Shown: one piece after another, positions 26,579 through 35,277 of the stretch
Position numbering within the stretch: the stretch's first letter is position 1
How the letters are laid out: every line of letters begins with the position of its first letter
Source: Winogradskyella eckloniae
Lineage (GTDB): Bacteria; Bacteroidota; Bacteroidia; Flavobacteriales; Flavobacteriaceae
Reading direction: 5' to 3'
Assembly (NCBI RefSeq): GCF_013249045.1
Contig: NZ_JABRWP010000012.1
Coordinates: 37,410 to 101,409 of the forward strand
DNA length: 64,000 nucleotides
Program-made: the position numbers and the translations under genes
The notes under the pieces: model-generated
What the model saw: only the letters and a program-made list of their open reading frames with translations
Told to the model about the DNA's origin: nothing
The model's database searches: none

Positions 26579-27085
26579 ATGAAGAATAAAATTTTAATGT
26601 ATCTATTTATTTTTACAGTATTGTTATTGATTTTTCAATATGTAAATTCAAAAAACATATTAGATAAATATGAAGAAGATATAGTAAATGTTAAATCACA
26701 ACTCAAAGCAAGCGAACAGAAAATAAAGGACATGGAGGAGCACAATTTTGAAATGAGTTATTTCAATATTGATGGAAATGAAGACGCCTTAACATATTTT
26801 GAAGCCCAAGGTTATAATACAACACAGCTCATACCTGCGATAAAAGAAGGTTTGTATAATATGAATGATTATGAAGGCGATGATCATCCAATTGTACCAT
26901 ATGTTTCCATGACGAGTTCTAAATTATTAATAAATAATATTAGAATTTTAAACCACAAATGGATTATTGCCAATTTTACTGATGGCGAATTTTGGGGCGA
27001 AATTTTTGTGAGCTATGAGATTGACGAGGCCAATAATCTTAAATATAAATTGGTAGAATATTTAATGTATCCTTCAGTAAATTAA
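26579..27085 (+). CDS. Membrane-anchored coiled-coil protein, function unknown
   Basis: A 168-residue protein with an N-terminal membrane helix (ILMYLFIFTVLLLIFQYV), a predicted coiled coil (ILDKYEEDIVNVKSQLKASEQKIKDMEEHNFEMSY) and a globular C-terminal part of about 110 residues (NIDGNEDALTYFEAQGY... WIIANFTDGEFWGEIFVSYEIDEANNLKYKLVEYLMYPS). The globular part is probably periplasmic. It starts two bases after the PhnP-like gene and is surely cotranscribed. It is convergent with the esterase gene, one base apart. No family name is recognised. Confidence 0.7.
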   Translation: MKNKILMYLFIFTVLLLIFQYVNSKNILDKYEEDIVNVKSQLKASEQKIKDMEEHNFEMSYFNIDGNEDALTYFEAQGYNTTQLIPAIKEGLYNMNDYEGDDHPIVPYVSMTSSKLLINNIRILNHKWIIANFTDGEFWGEIFVSYEIDEANNLKYKLVEYLMYPSVN

Positions 27086-27086
27086 T

Positions 27087-27731
27087 CTAAATATGCTTTT
27101 CTAGCCAAGCCTTTAAATCATAAAAATTCTGAGGTGCAACACCATGTCCTACAGGATATTCAGAATATACATGATTAATATCTAAAGCGTTTAAAAACAC
27201 AGGTGCTTTTTGTGCCCAATCAACAGGAATAACTTGGTCTACAGAACCATGAGAACAAAAGAAGTTAAGATGCGAAACGTCTGCTTTATTTATAGAAGCC
27301 GGAATAATATCTTCATTCACATAACCACTTAAAGCCACAATGTTTTTTACTTTATCAGGATAAGTTAATGCTACAGCATAACTTAAAATAGTCCCTTGGC
27401 TAAATCCTAGTAAGGTTACGTTTTTAGAATCTACAGCATTGGTATTACAAGCATAATCAATAAACTCCGCAATTTTACCAACCGATTCTTTAGCCTGTTC
27501 GTTATCACTCCATTTGCCTTTATCAGCATCAAAATTTATAGCATACCACGCATTTCCGTATGGTTGCATAGCGTAAGGTGCTCGTAAAGAAATAATCATT
27601 AATTCTTCTGGTAATTCTGAAGCAAAAGAAAACAAATCATTCTCATCACTTCCGTAACCATGACACATGATTAAAAGAGGTGCGTTTTCTTTTAAAGAAG
27701 AAGGTCTTGTGATGTAGTGTAATTTCGACAT
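27087..27731 (-). CDS. Alpha/beta-hydrolase, carboxylesterase/phospholipase type
   Basis: A 214-residue cytoplasmic serine hydrolase of the YpfH/carboxylesterase-2 group. The nucleophile is S111 in LLGFSQGTI; the acid is D165 in SHGSVDQVIP and the base H196 in PVGHGVAP. The oxyanion-side MCHGYGSDENDLFSFASELPEE is typical. Members hydrolyse short-chain esters or lysophospholipids; the natural substrate is unknown. It is the last gene of a four-gene minus-strand operon (vWA protein, dihydroorotase homologue, DUF4870-like, esterase), starting 2 bp after the previous stop. Confidence 0.85.
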   Translation of the reverse strand: MSKLHYITRPSSLKENAPLLIMCHGYGSDENDLFSFASELPEELMIISLRAPYAMQPYGNAWYAINFDADKGKWSDNEQAKESVGKIAEFIDYACNTNAVDSKNVTLLGFSQGTILSYAVALTYPDKVKNIVALSGYVNEDIIPASINKADVSHLNFFCSHGSVDQVIPVDWAQKAPVFLNALDINHVYSEYPVGHGVAPQNFYDLKAWLEKHI

Positions 27732-27733
27732 AA

Positions 27734-28066
27734 TTATTGGCCTATAGATTTAAATATAGTTTGAAACACATCTCCAATGAATGGAATTTTATTCATTTTC
27801 CCTGAAATCGCTCCTATTAAACCATAGAAATATAGAATTGAAAAAAAGAGCCAAAATGACATACTTACCATCATGCTATCCATGCTACTCACTCCAAAAG
27901 CAATAATCATATAAAGAATACCTAAGCCTAAACCTTGTCTAATATGAAAAGCCGTAAACGGATTCTTTTTGTCTTGGTTCATAAAAAACGCAATCAGCGT
28001 ACCCAATAAGGTTAAGTAAGCTACTAAACCTAAAGTTTTGCCTTCGTCTATGGTATTTTGGTTCAT
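27734..28066 (-). CDS. DUF4870/Tic20-like small membrane protein
   Basis: A 110-residue protein with three hydrophobic helices and the sequence KTLGLVAYLTLLGTLIAFFMNQDKKNPFTAFHIRQGLGLGILYMIIAF. The FxxFHxRQGLGL motif after a polar loop is the hallmark of the DUF4870/Tic20-like family. In Bacteroidota its function is unknown. It shares a single base with the stop of the upstream dihydroorotase homologue (28066), which indicates tight translational coupling. Confidence 0.82.
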   Translation of the reverse strand: MNQNTIDEGKTLGLVAYLTLLGTLIAFFMNQDKKNPFTAFHIRQGLGLGILYMIIAFGVSSMDSMMVSMSFWLFFSILYFYGLIGAISGKMNKIPFIGDVFQTIFKSIGQ

Positions 28067-29319
28067 TATTTTAATGCAATTTTATTGTTGGCAATAATGC
28101 CATAAGTATTCCCTTTTAATTGAGTTCCCAAAAACATACTGTTCTTAGAACGAGAGGTAATATCGCTCTTACTAAACTCATAAGACGTATCTGGATTAAA
28201 TAAAGCTAAATCGGCTAATTCACCTTCGTTTATTGTGGTTTCAGAAATGCCAAACCTCGATTTTCCTTGGGTTAAAAGACTAATTGTTTTCTTTGTTGTA
28301 AATAGCGTTTGTAGCGCTCCAAAAGCAGATTCTAAACCAATAGTTCCGTATTTGGCATAATCGAATTCTATCTTTTTGTCTTCAATATCAATTGGGTTAT
28401 GGTCTGTAGTAACCATATCAATAGTGCCATCTTTTAAACCTTCAATTAAAGCATCACAATCGGTTTGTGTTCTTAAAGGTGGCAATACCTTGTAATTGGT
28501 ATCAAAACTGTGTAAAACGTCGTCTGTAAATAGTAAATTATGAATGGCAACACTACAGGTTACATTTAACTTTTTAGCCTTTGCTGCTCTAATCAATTCT
28601 ACTGATTTTGCTGTAGAAATTGTTGGAATGTGCAGTTTACCTTCGGTATATTCTAACAAAAATAAATCTCTAGCGACTTGGAGTTCTTCAGCTAAAGCCG
28701 GATTTCCTTTTAAACCTAATTTGGTACTATTAATATGTTCATTGGCAACACCAAGACCAGAAATTTTAGATTCTTGTGGAAAAGAACACACCAAGCCATC
28801 AAAATTACTTGCGTATTGCAACGCAATTTTCATTAAGTTAGGATTGCAAATTGGCTTTTGGTAATCGTAAAAAGCAACTGCGCCAGCATTAGTCATATCA
28901 AACAATTCCGCTAAGTCTTCACTTTGACTTCCTTGCGTCAACGCACCAATAGGATAGAGGCTAACCGCATGATCTTGGGCTTTAGATTTTACAAACGTAA
29001 TGTCTGCATAACTATCAATCACAGGATTAGAATTGGCATTTAAAGCCACACCCGTAAAACCAGAATTCGCTGCAGTTTTTAAACCATTGCTAATAATTTC
29101 GCGTTCCTCATAACCAGGTTCGCCAAAAGAGACACTACTATCAAACCAACCTTGCGACACATGCAAATTGTCCAGTTTAATTTCTTTGTAATTTTTGGGA
29201 TTAGTAATGCGTTTTGAAATCTTGGAAATACGACCTTTTTCAATTAAAATATCAACCGTTTCATTGTGAAAATCACTTTTAGAATCAACGATGGTTGCAG
29301 ATTTTATGAGTGCGTTCAT
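28066..29319 (-). CDS. Dihydroorotase homologue lacking the metal-binding HxH motif
   Basis: Dihydroorotases close carbamoyl-aspartate to dihydroorotate in pyrimidine synthesis and need an N-terminal HxH zinc pair in a DxHVHxREPG motif. The 417-residue protein has the family length and the matching segment QGWFDSSVSFGEPGYEERE, but serines 62 and 64 replace both histidines and glycine 66 replaces the substrate-binding arginine. TTDHNPID near residue 300 keeps the distal aspartate. It therefore looks like the non-catalytic type (pyrC' of Pseudomonas) that supports aspartate transcarbamoylase. Gene context (vWA protein, DUF4870, esterase) has no pyr gene. Family certain; inactivity inferred. Confidence 0.85.
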   Translation of the reverse strand: MNALIKSATIVDSKSDFHNETVDILIEKGRISKISKRITNPKNYKEIKLDNLHVSQGWFDSSVSFGEPGYEEREIISNGLKTAANSGFTGVALNANSNPVIDSYADITFVKSKAQDHAVSLYPIGALTQGSQSEDLAELFDMTNAGAVAFYDYQKPICNPNLMKIALQYASNFDGLVCSFPQESKISGLGVANEHINSTKLGLKGNPALAEELQVARDLFLLEYTEGKLHIPTISTAKSVELIRAAKAKKLNVTCSVAIHNLLFTDDVLHSFDTNYKVLPPLRTQTDCDALIEGLKDGTIDMVTTDHNPIDIEDKKIEFDYAKYGTIGLESAFGALQTLFTTKKTISLLTQGKSRFGISETTINEGELADLALFNPDTSYEFSKSDITSRSKNSMFLGTQLKGNTYGIIANNKIALK

Positions 29320-31241
29320 TTAAGATATTTTAGAAGTAACATTTCAATTATTAGAAATAGTAGTGCAAAAATAACAAACCATTTCCATAACGCATTAATA
29401 CTTGTGTTACTTTTTATATTATTAATTGCCGTTGACAAACGTGTATCTACATCTGTGTCAGTAAAAGCATTTAAATCGTAATAACTAAGGTTGCTTTCTG
29501 CTCTGTTGTAATTAAAACTGAGGTTTTCGAGTATGCTTTCTTTATTCTTAACGTTTAAAATTCCGGCTACATTAGGAAAATCTTCAGTTTCTAGCACAAC
29601 CGATTTGCTGTATGTTTTTTGAAGCGGAATCACAGACGTTTCTTCAGAGTCTAAAGTTAAGATGTCATCTTGACCAATTGAAGCTTGAATAGCAATAGAA
29701 TTTGGCTGACCAATAGTGTAATACAATTTTGAAAGTTTTAAACTCTGTAAACCTAAATTATACAATACAGGAATTATTAATTGTGAATTTTTAAAGTTTG
29801 AATTATCAGAATTTAAGGCCGAAGAAAACGCGTAAGTATGAGTGTTACCTACTAAAAAAGGCGAACCATCTTCATAGGATAAAACGGTGTTAGCATTTGA
29901 AGCAAAACGATATGATTTCTCAACCTTTGGATATTGAAAATTAGTCACTTTAGAATAAAAAGCATTAGCCAAAAGTGGATGATTATAGTTAATGCTAGTA
30001 ATGCGTTTTTCATCAGAATTTGTTTTGGAAAAAGTCCTAAGTTTTAAATCTCTAAATATTTGATTATAAGAATTTAAGTCAATTTTAGTTGAAGGAATAA
30101 TTAATAATTTTCCACCATCATTTTTAAACGCCATTAAAGCGGTTTTTAAAGCATTAGAAATGTTATTTATTTCATTGAGAATGATAAGGTTTTGTTCAGG
30201 AATTAAATTAAAATTAAGAGCGTTTAGTTTAAAACTTTTAAAGTTGAATTCATCTTCCGTATAAATCCGATTTAAAAACGCATCATCTGCAGCGTCATTA
30301 ATCGCTAAAATTTTAATTTTTGGTTTTGAATTAATGTTAAAATAGAAGGTATTATCATATTGCAAACCTGCATCTTCAATCGTTATTTTTCCATTAATGG
30401 CTTTGTTATTGGCCATGGTAAAAATGGCTTCTGCTTCGTCTTCAATCGCTACTGCACTTTTTGAGAGTAAGACATTATCATTAAATAGTGAGATGGTAAC
30501 GTTGTCAACTGGTTCCGCTTGGTTAGATAATCTTACATGTAAATCTAAAGTTTCAGAAGTAGCATTAGAAATAAATACACTGTCAATGCTAATATTTGAA
30601 ACTAATGTCGATTTTGGTTGTACTAATTTTAGCTGAATCGTAGTGTCTTTTTCAAAATTTAAAAGCGATTCATTTTGCTGAAAATCGGATACCAATACCA
30701 AATTTTTTGTTGCGGCTGCTGCATTAGAAAACAACTGCTTTCCTTTTAAGTAAACGGCATCATAGTTGAGCTGGTTTGGTGAATGTGTTAATTGAATTAA
30801 ATCATTTTTTAAGGCTTTAACCGTTGTGTTTCTAAAGGTTTTATCATTGGTGTAAAGACTTATGGTTTCGTCCTCAGGAATTGTATTTATGATATCTTGA
30901 ATAGATTCATTGAGTAATGTTCCGTTATTTCCATTGGCTTGCATGCTAAAAGAATTGTCTAGATATATAACGGTTTCTTGGCTGTCATTATACGCTTCCG
31001 TGTTTGGAATAAAGGGTTGGGCAAACGCTATGATCGCACAGGCTAAAAGTAACATTCTCGTAAAAAGTGTTATCCATTTTTTAAGTTGAGAACTTTTACG
31101 TGTTTGTAGTTTTACAGATTTTAAAAACTTAACATTGGTAAATTCAACTTTTTGAAAACGACGAAGCTGAAATAAATGTATAAGAATAGGAATAACCAGC
31201 AGAAATAGTGCGTAAAGTAATTCGGGATTTTTAAACTGCAT
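29316..31241 (-). CDS. BatA-type membrane protein with vWA domain
   Basis: A 641-residue membrane protein. Two N-terminal helices (LLYALFLLVIPILIHLFQLRRFQ and ITLFTRMLLLACAIIAFAQPF) match the BatA N-terminal family, and the C-terminal helix is LWKWFVIFALLFLIIEMLLLKYLK. Between them is a periplasmic region beginning with a von Willebrand A fold: VIYLDNSFSMQANG carries the DxSxS metal site (D95, S97, S99). Bat proteins are linked to stress tolerance in Bacteroidota, but this one is outside a bat operon. Its stop overlaps the start of the dihydroorotase homologue by 4 bases, making it the first gene of that operon. Confidence 0.85.
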   Translation of the reverse strand: MQFKNPELLYALFLLVIPILIHLFQLRRFQKVEFTNVKFLKSVKLQTRKSSQLKKWITLFTRMLLLACAIIAFAQPFIPNTEAYNDSQETVIYLDNSFSMQANGNNGTLLNESIQDIINTIPEDETISLYTNDKTFRNTTVKALKNDLIQLTHSPNQLNYDAVYLKGKQLFSNAAAATKNLVLVSDFQQNESLLNFEKDTTIQLKLVQPKSTLVSNISIDSVFISNATSETLDLHVRLSNQAEPVDNVTISLFNDNVLLSKSAVAIEDEAEAIFTMANNKAINGKITIEDAGLQYDNTFYFNINSKPKIKILAINDAADDAFLNRIYTEDEFNFKSFKLNALNFNLIPEQNLIILNEINNISNALKTALMAFKNDGGKLLIIPSTKIDLNSYNQIFRDLKLRTFSKTNSDEKRITSINYNHPLLANAFYSKVTNFQYPKVEKSYRFASNANTVLSYEDGSPFLVGNTHTYAFSSALNSDNSNFKNSQLIIPVLYNLGLQSLKLSKLYYTIGQPNSIAIQASIGQDDILTLDSEETSVIPLQKTYSKSVVLETEDFPNVAGILNVKNKESILENLSFNYNRAESNLSYYDLNAFTDTDVDTRLSTAINNIKSNTSINALWKWFVIFALLFLIIEMLLLKYLK

Positions 31242-31309
31242 TCGTTGTTGTTATAGTTGCTAATTTAAAGACCTAGCAGATTTCAAAAAACTAGTAGGTA
31301 TCAATTGTT

Positions 31310-31317
31310 CAAATATA
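31310..31317 (-). promoter_or_regulatory. Bacteroidota -7 box TATATTTG
   Basis: The minus strand reads TATATTTG, a perfect TAnnTTTG, 69 bases upstream of the vWA protein ATG; it would drive the four-gene operon down to 27087. No -33 TTG recognised. Confidence 0.45.
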
Positions 31318-31357
31318 AATAATCATTACAGATAACCTTGTTCAGCTTCTGAGAAAT

Positions 31358-32365
31358 TTAACAGAAAAAGAAATAATCAATCATGGATTGCATATTTTGA
31401 ATTTCAAAATAATTTGTTATTTCTTCTTGTGCTTTGGTGTTAGCAACAGTTACAATACTTTGAGGATTTTTAAGTTCGGCCAAATAATCAAAATTATAAA
31501 GCGCTTGGTCGTAAATATGTTTTCCTATTTTCTTTGGGTTATCACAAATCCAATAAAACGGAATCTGTTGTTTCAATAATATTTTGGCTAAGGTTTTGCC
31601 TTTGTGTCCTGCGCCCCAAATGGCTAATGGTCTAGAGGCATCGTAATTCAACTCTAAAAAATATTTCACTTTTAGGTCTAAAAATGAATTCTCTGCATAA
31701 TGCTCGTGCGTTCTAGAGGTTCTTGTGCTGTAATCTCGCCAGTGTAGTAATACTTTATCGCAAGGAATGCAGGTATAATTTGCTTTATAAAATCGGAATG
31801 CTAAATCGTAATCTTCAGGATAAATCTCAGAATTAAATCCATTACAAGCATCAAAATCATCACGATGAAGCATCCAACAAGGCGACGGAATTACGCATTC
31901 TTTATAGATTTCAGAATAATTTGTGCCTTTAATTGTTAGTTGATTGAGCCAAGCTTCATATCGTGCAAACCCATCACTAAGTCCATCTGCTCTAAAATAG
32001 TTTACTTGTCCTACAGCTAAATGCCCTTTGCCATATGTTTCAAGGCTAGTAACCATAGTATCCAATCGAATAGATGTCATTTTATCATCACTATCCATTC
32101 TGGTAATATAGCTGCCTGAACTATAAGAATAAGCCGTTTGTAAGGCGTCTATAATTCCTGAGTTATTATTTCTGAAAACTTTAAGTCTAGAGTCTGTTTT
32201 GGTATAATTTTCGACTATTTTGTACGAATTATCATCGGAATTATCATCAATGAAAATAGCTTCCCAATTGTTGTAAGTTTGATTTAAAATAGACTGAATA
32301 CACTCAGCAATAAAGGCTTCCGTGTTTTTAAAAGGGATTAAAATACTAACTAAAGGTTGCGACAT
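31358..32365 (-). CDS. Glycosyltransferase family 2 with extra C-terminal Rossmann-like domain
   Basis: A 335-residue cytoplasmic protein. Residues 1-230 are a GT-A glycosyltransferase: VSILIPFKNTEAFIAECIQSILNQTYNNWEAIFIDDNSDDNS, and the metal site RMDSDDKMT, with IYPEDYDLAFRFYKANY later. Residues about 240-335 are an extra domain opening PLAIWGAGHKGKTLAKILL, whose GxGxxG pattern resembles a nucleotide-binding Rossmann fold as seen in C-terminal regions of some sugar-processing enzymes. Donor and acceptor unknown. It stands alone between the vWA operon and the M61 peptidase, so no pathway can be assigned from neighbours. Confidence 0.85.
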   Translation of the reverse strand: MSQPLVSILIPFKNTEAFIAECIQSILNQTYNNWEAIFIDDNSDDNSYKIVENYTKTDSRLKVFRNNNSGIIDALQTAYSYSSGSYITRMDSDDKMTSIRLDTMVTSLETYGKGHLAVGQVNYFRADGLSDGFARYEAWLNQLTIKGTNYSEIYKECVIPSPCWMLHRDDFDACNGFNSEIYPEDYDLAFRFYKANYTCIPCDKVLLHWRDYSTRTSRTHEHYAENSFLDLKVKYFLELNYDASRPLAIWGAGHKGKTLAKILLKQQIPFYWICDNPKKIGKHIYDQALYNFDYLAELKNPQSIVTVANTKAQEEITNYFEIQNMQSMIDYFFFC

Positions 32366-32411
32366 ATTGCGAATTTAACAAAACCTTTAGGTTTTTAATA
32401 GTAACACATTG

Positions 32412-32419
32412 TAGATTTG
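32412..32419 (+). promoter_or_regulatory. Bacteroidota -7 box TAGATTTG
   Basis: TAGATTTG fits TAnnTTTG exactly and lies 31 bases before the ATG of the M61 peptidase. The -33 TTG is not obvious. Confidence 0.5.
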
Positions 32420-32450
32420 TGCGTCTTATAAAAAAATTAAAAATTTAAAC

Positions 32451-34346
32451 ATGAAGAATTATTTAGCCATGCTTGGCTTAGGTGTCGTTTTAGTAGGTTG
32501 TGGATCTGCAAAACAAACAGTAGATGATTTGGCCATTAGCAATCCTATTGTTACAGCGTTAGATTTAACAGCTGTAGATAATGATAGAGTACCTGTAACC
32601 ATTAATCCAGGTCGTTTTACCGCAGAAACAGTAACTTACAGATTACCTAGAGTGGTACAAGGAACGTATTCGGTAAGTGATTTTGGTAAATATGTTGATG
32701 ATTTTAAAGCCTTGGATTACGAAGGAAATGAATTAATTGTTACAAAGGTAGATACTAATACTTGGACTATAGCTGAAGCAACTAAATTAGATAAGCTTCA
32801 ATATTATATCAATGATACTTTTGATATTGAAACAACAGGTGGCATAGGAGGTGAGCAACCTTTTTCTCCAGCAGGTACCAATATTGAAAATGAAAATTAC
32901 GTGTTAAACCTACACGGTTTTATTGGTTATTTTGATTCTTTAAAAAACAATCAATACGCATTAGATGTTACAGCACCAGCAAATTTTGTTAGAACATCTG
33001 CATTAGAAGATAAGGGTGTTAAATCTAGCGAAAATGGTACTGTTATTACAAGCAGTTATTTTGCTCAACGTTATTTTGACATTACAGATAACCCAATGAT
33101 GTATGGGAAATTAGATGTTGAAGAATTTATGGTTGGCGATATAAAAATTGTTTTAAGCTTGTATTCTCCAACAGGTAAGCATACTGCGGCAAGTTTAAAA
33201 GAAACTGTATATAAAATGATGGAAGCTCAAAAGAGCTATTTAGGTGATGTAAATAGTACACCACGTTATGATATATATGTGTATTTATCTAAAGGAGATG
33301 AAACGTCTCCAAAAGGTTTTGGTGCGTTAGAACACCATACATCTACAGTCGTTGTTTTTAGTGAAAACAGCCCTTTAGAAGCACTTAAAGCGTCTATGAT
33401 TGATGTTGTAGCACATGAGTTTTTTCATATTGTAACACCATTATCTGTGCATTCTGAAGATGTACACTATTTTGACTATAATAAACCAACATTTTCTAAG
33501 CATTTATGGATGTATGAAGGTGTTACTGAATATTTTGCGCAACATTTTCAAGTTTATGAAGGATTAGTTGATGAAGCAACATTCTTTAACTCAATGCAGT
33601 CTAAAATTTCAATTTCGAGATCGCGTTTAGATGATGCTATGAGTTTTACTATTATGAGTGAAAACGTATTAGATGAACCTTATGCTTCTCAATATTATAA
33701 CGTATATATGAAAGGTGCATTAATAGGTATGTGTATTGATATCTTAATGCGTAAAGAAAGTGATGGTCATAGAAGTATGTTAACTTTAATGAAAGAATTA
33801 TCTGCAAAATACGGAAAAGAAAAACCGTTTGAAGATGATAATTTAATTGCAGAAATTACAGCAATGACCTACCCAAGTGTTGGTGAATTCTTAAAAACGC
33901 ATGTAGAAGGAGATGTGCCAATTAATTACGAAGAATTTTTTGCAATGGCAGGTTTAAAAATGGGAGCATCTCAAGTAGAAACGAACTATATTTTTGCAGG
34001 AGGCCAAAATGTTATTTTTGATGGTGACCAAGAAAAAGGTATTATTTTCTTTTCGCCAATGGTAGAGAAAAATTCGTTTTGGAATGAACAAGGTGTAAAA
34101 GCAGGTGATGTTATTAAAAAAGTTAACGGAACAGATTTAACTTTAGCCAATGCGCAAGGTGTTATTGGTGGTATGTTTGGGTGGCAAGAAGGACAGGAAA
34201 TCACTATGGATTTAGAACGTGATGGAACGCCAATTCTAATAAAAGCAACGTTAACCAAAGCGTACGCATCTGAGGAGAAATTGATGGATGATGAAAACGC
34301 AACTGAAAGTCAAAAAGCATTAAAGTCAGCTTGGTTAAAGGGCTAA
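32451..34346 (+). CDS. M61 family metallopeptidase (glycyl aminopeptidase type) with PDZ domain, lipoprotein
   Basis: A 631-residue exported zinc peptidase. MKNYLAMLGLGVVLVGCGSAK is a lipoprotein signal with C17 modified. The M61 N-terminal beta domain runs to about residue 290, followed by the zinc motif HEFFH (H322, E323, H326) and the downstream glutamate in WMYEGVTEYFAQHF. Residues about 520-600 form a PDZ-like domain (GIIFFSPMVEKNSFWNEQGVKAGDVIKKVNG). M61 enzymes release N-terminal glycine, alanine or serine from peptides. It is monocistronic, between a -7 box and a strong terminator. Confidence 0.92.
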   Translation: MKNYLAMLGLGVVLVGCGSAKQTVDDLAISNPIVTALDLTAVDNDRVPVTINPGRFTAETVTYRLPRVVQGTYSVSDFGKYVDDFKALDYEGNELIVTKVDTNTWTIAEATKLDKLQYYINDTFDIETTGGIGGEQPFSPAGTNIENENYVLNLHGFIGYFDSLKNNQYALDVTAPANFVRTSALEDKGVKSSENGTVITSSYFAQRYFDITDNPMMYGKLDVEEFMVGDIKIVLSLYSPTGKHTAASLKETVYKMMEAQKSYLGDVNSTPRYDIYVYLSKGDETSPKGFGALEHHTSTVVVFSENSPLEALKASMIDVVAHEFFHIVTPLSVHSEDVHYFDYNKPTFSKHLWMYEGVTEYFAQHFQVYEGLVDEATFFNSMQSKISISRSRLDDAMSFTIMSENVLDEPYASQYYNVYMKGALIGMCIDILMRKESDGHRSMLTLMKELSAKYGKEKPFEDDNLIAEITAMTYPSVGEFLKTHVEGDVPINYEEFFAMAGLKMGASQVETNYIFAGGQNVIFDGDQEKGIIFFSPMVEKNSFWNEQGVKAGDVIKKVNGTDLTLANAQGVIGGMFGWQEGQEITMDLERDGTPILIKATLTKAYASEEKLMDDENATESQKALKSAWLKG

Positions 34347-34366
34347 TTTAAAATACTTTAATTCAT

Positions 34367-34400
34367 AAAAAAAAGGTTTCCACATTGGAAACCTTTTTTT
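34367..34400. terminator. Bidirectional intrinsic terminator
   Basis: AAAAAGGTTTCCA / TGGAAACCTTTTT forms a perfect stem around a 4-base loop with flanking A and T runs, between the convergent M61 gene and the TIGR02757 gene. Confidence 0.92.
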
Positions 34401-34417
34401 ATACGCTGTTCTTAGAT

Positions 34418-35182
34418 TTAAAAACCTTCAAAAACACCTAATCCAAAAAGAGCAAAATCATACTTAACGGGATCTTTCGGGTCAAATTGCCTTAATGATT
34501 TGTCTAATTCTGCTAAGGCTTTACCATCATTTTGTTTGCGATTTAATAGTCCTAATTTTCTAGCTACATTTCCAGAATGTACGTCTAAAGGACAACTTAA
34601 TTGCGATGGTGAGAGTGAATTCCAAATTCCGAAATCTACACCATTGTTGTCTTTTCTAACCATCCAACGTAAAAACATATTGATACGTTTAGCCGCTGAG
34701 TTTTTTTGCGGATCACTCACGTGTTTTTTAGAACGTTCTAAATGCGGCATTTCAAAAAACACATTTTTAAAATAATGGATACTATTTTGTAGCGAATTAT
34801 TTTCAGCGTGTTTTGCAAAGACGGCTTCAAGACCTTGATGTTCTCGGTAAATATGCTGAAGGCTTTTTACAAATTGTTTTAAATCTTCACTGTTAAATGT
34901 TCTGTGAACAAATCCATCAAAACGCTTTAAGTCGTTTTGTTGGTGTTGCATAATAAACTCAAAAGGGGAGTGGTCTAGTAGTTGCATCATACGATGCGAA
35001 TTTTTTATAATGCTTTTTCGATTTCCCCAAGCAATAGTAGCTGTTAAGAATGCAGAAATTTCTATATCTTCTTTTTTAGAAAATAAATGAGGAATTTGAA
35101 TTGGGTCGCTGTCGATAAACTTTGGGTTGTTATAAAGTACAACTTTCTCGTCTAAAAAATCTTTTAAGTCTTGTTTGGTCAT
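34418..35182 (-). CDS. TIGR02757 family (DUF2400) protein
   Basis: A protein of 254 residues with the family landmarks MTKQDLKDFLDEKVVLYNNPKFIDSDPIQIPHLFSKKEDIEISAFLTATIAWGNRKSIIKNSHRMM and, at the C-terminal side, RMNMFLRWMVRKDNNGVDFGIWNSLSPSQLSCPLDVHSGNVARKLGLL. The function is unknown; the helical fold recalls the helix-hairpin-helix DNA glycosylases, with aspartates in DFGIW and PLDVH. An upstream in-frame ATG (35257) adds 25 residues unlike the family, so the internal ATG is chosen. Monocistronic, divergent from the ASCH lipoprotein gene. Confidence 0.88.
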   Translation of the reverse strand: MTKQDLKDFLDEKVVLYNNPKFIDSDPIQIPHLFSKKEDIEISAFLTATIAWGNRKSIIKNSHRMMQLLDHSPFEFIMQHQQNDLKRFDGFVHRTFNSEDLKQFVKSLQHIYREHQGLEAVFAKHAENNSLQNSIHYFKNVFFEMPHLERSKKHVSDPQKNSAAKRINMFLRWMVRKDNNGVDFGIWNSLSPSQLSCPLDVHSGNVARKLGLLNRKQNDGKALAELDKSLRQFDPKDPVKYDFALFGLGVFEGF

Positions 35183-35277
35183 TAGAATTGTAAAAATATT
35201 AAAACTTTTAGAAACTCTAATATTGCGGTTTAAATTGTAACTTTCATTTTGAACCAAAGTGAATTAAAGCCAAAGTG

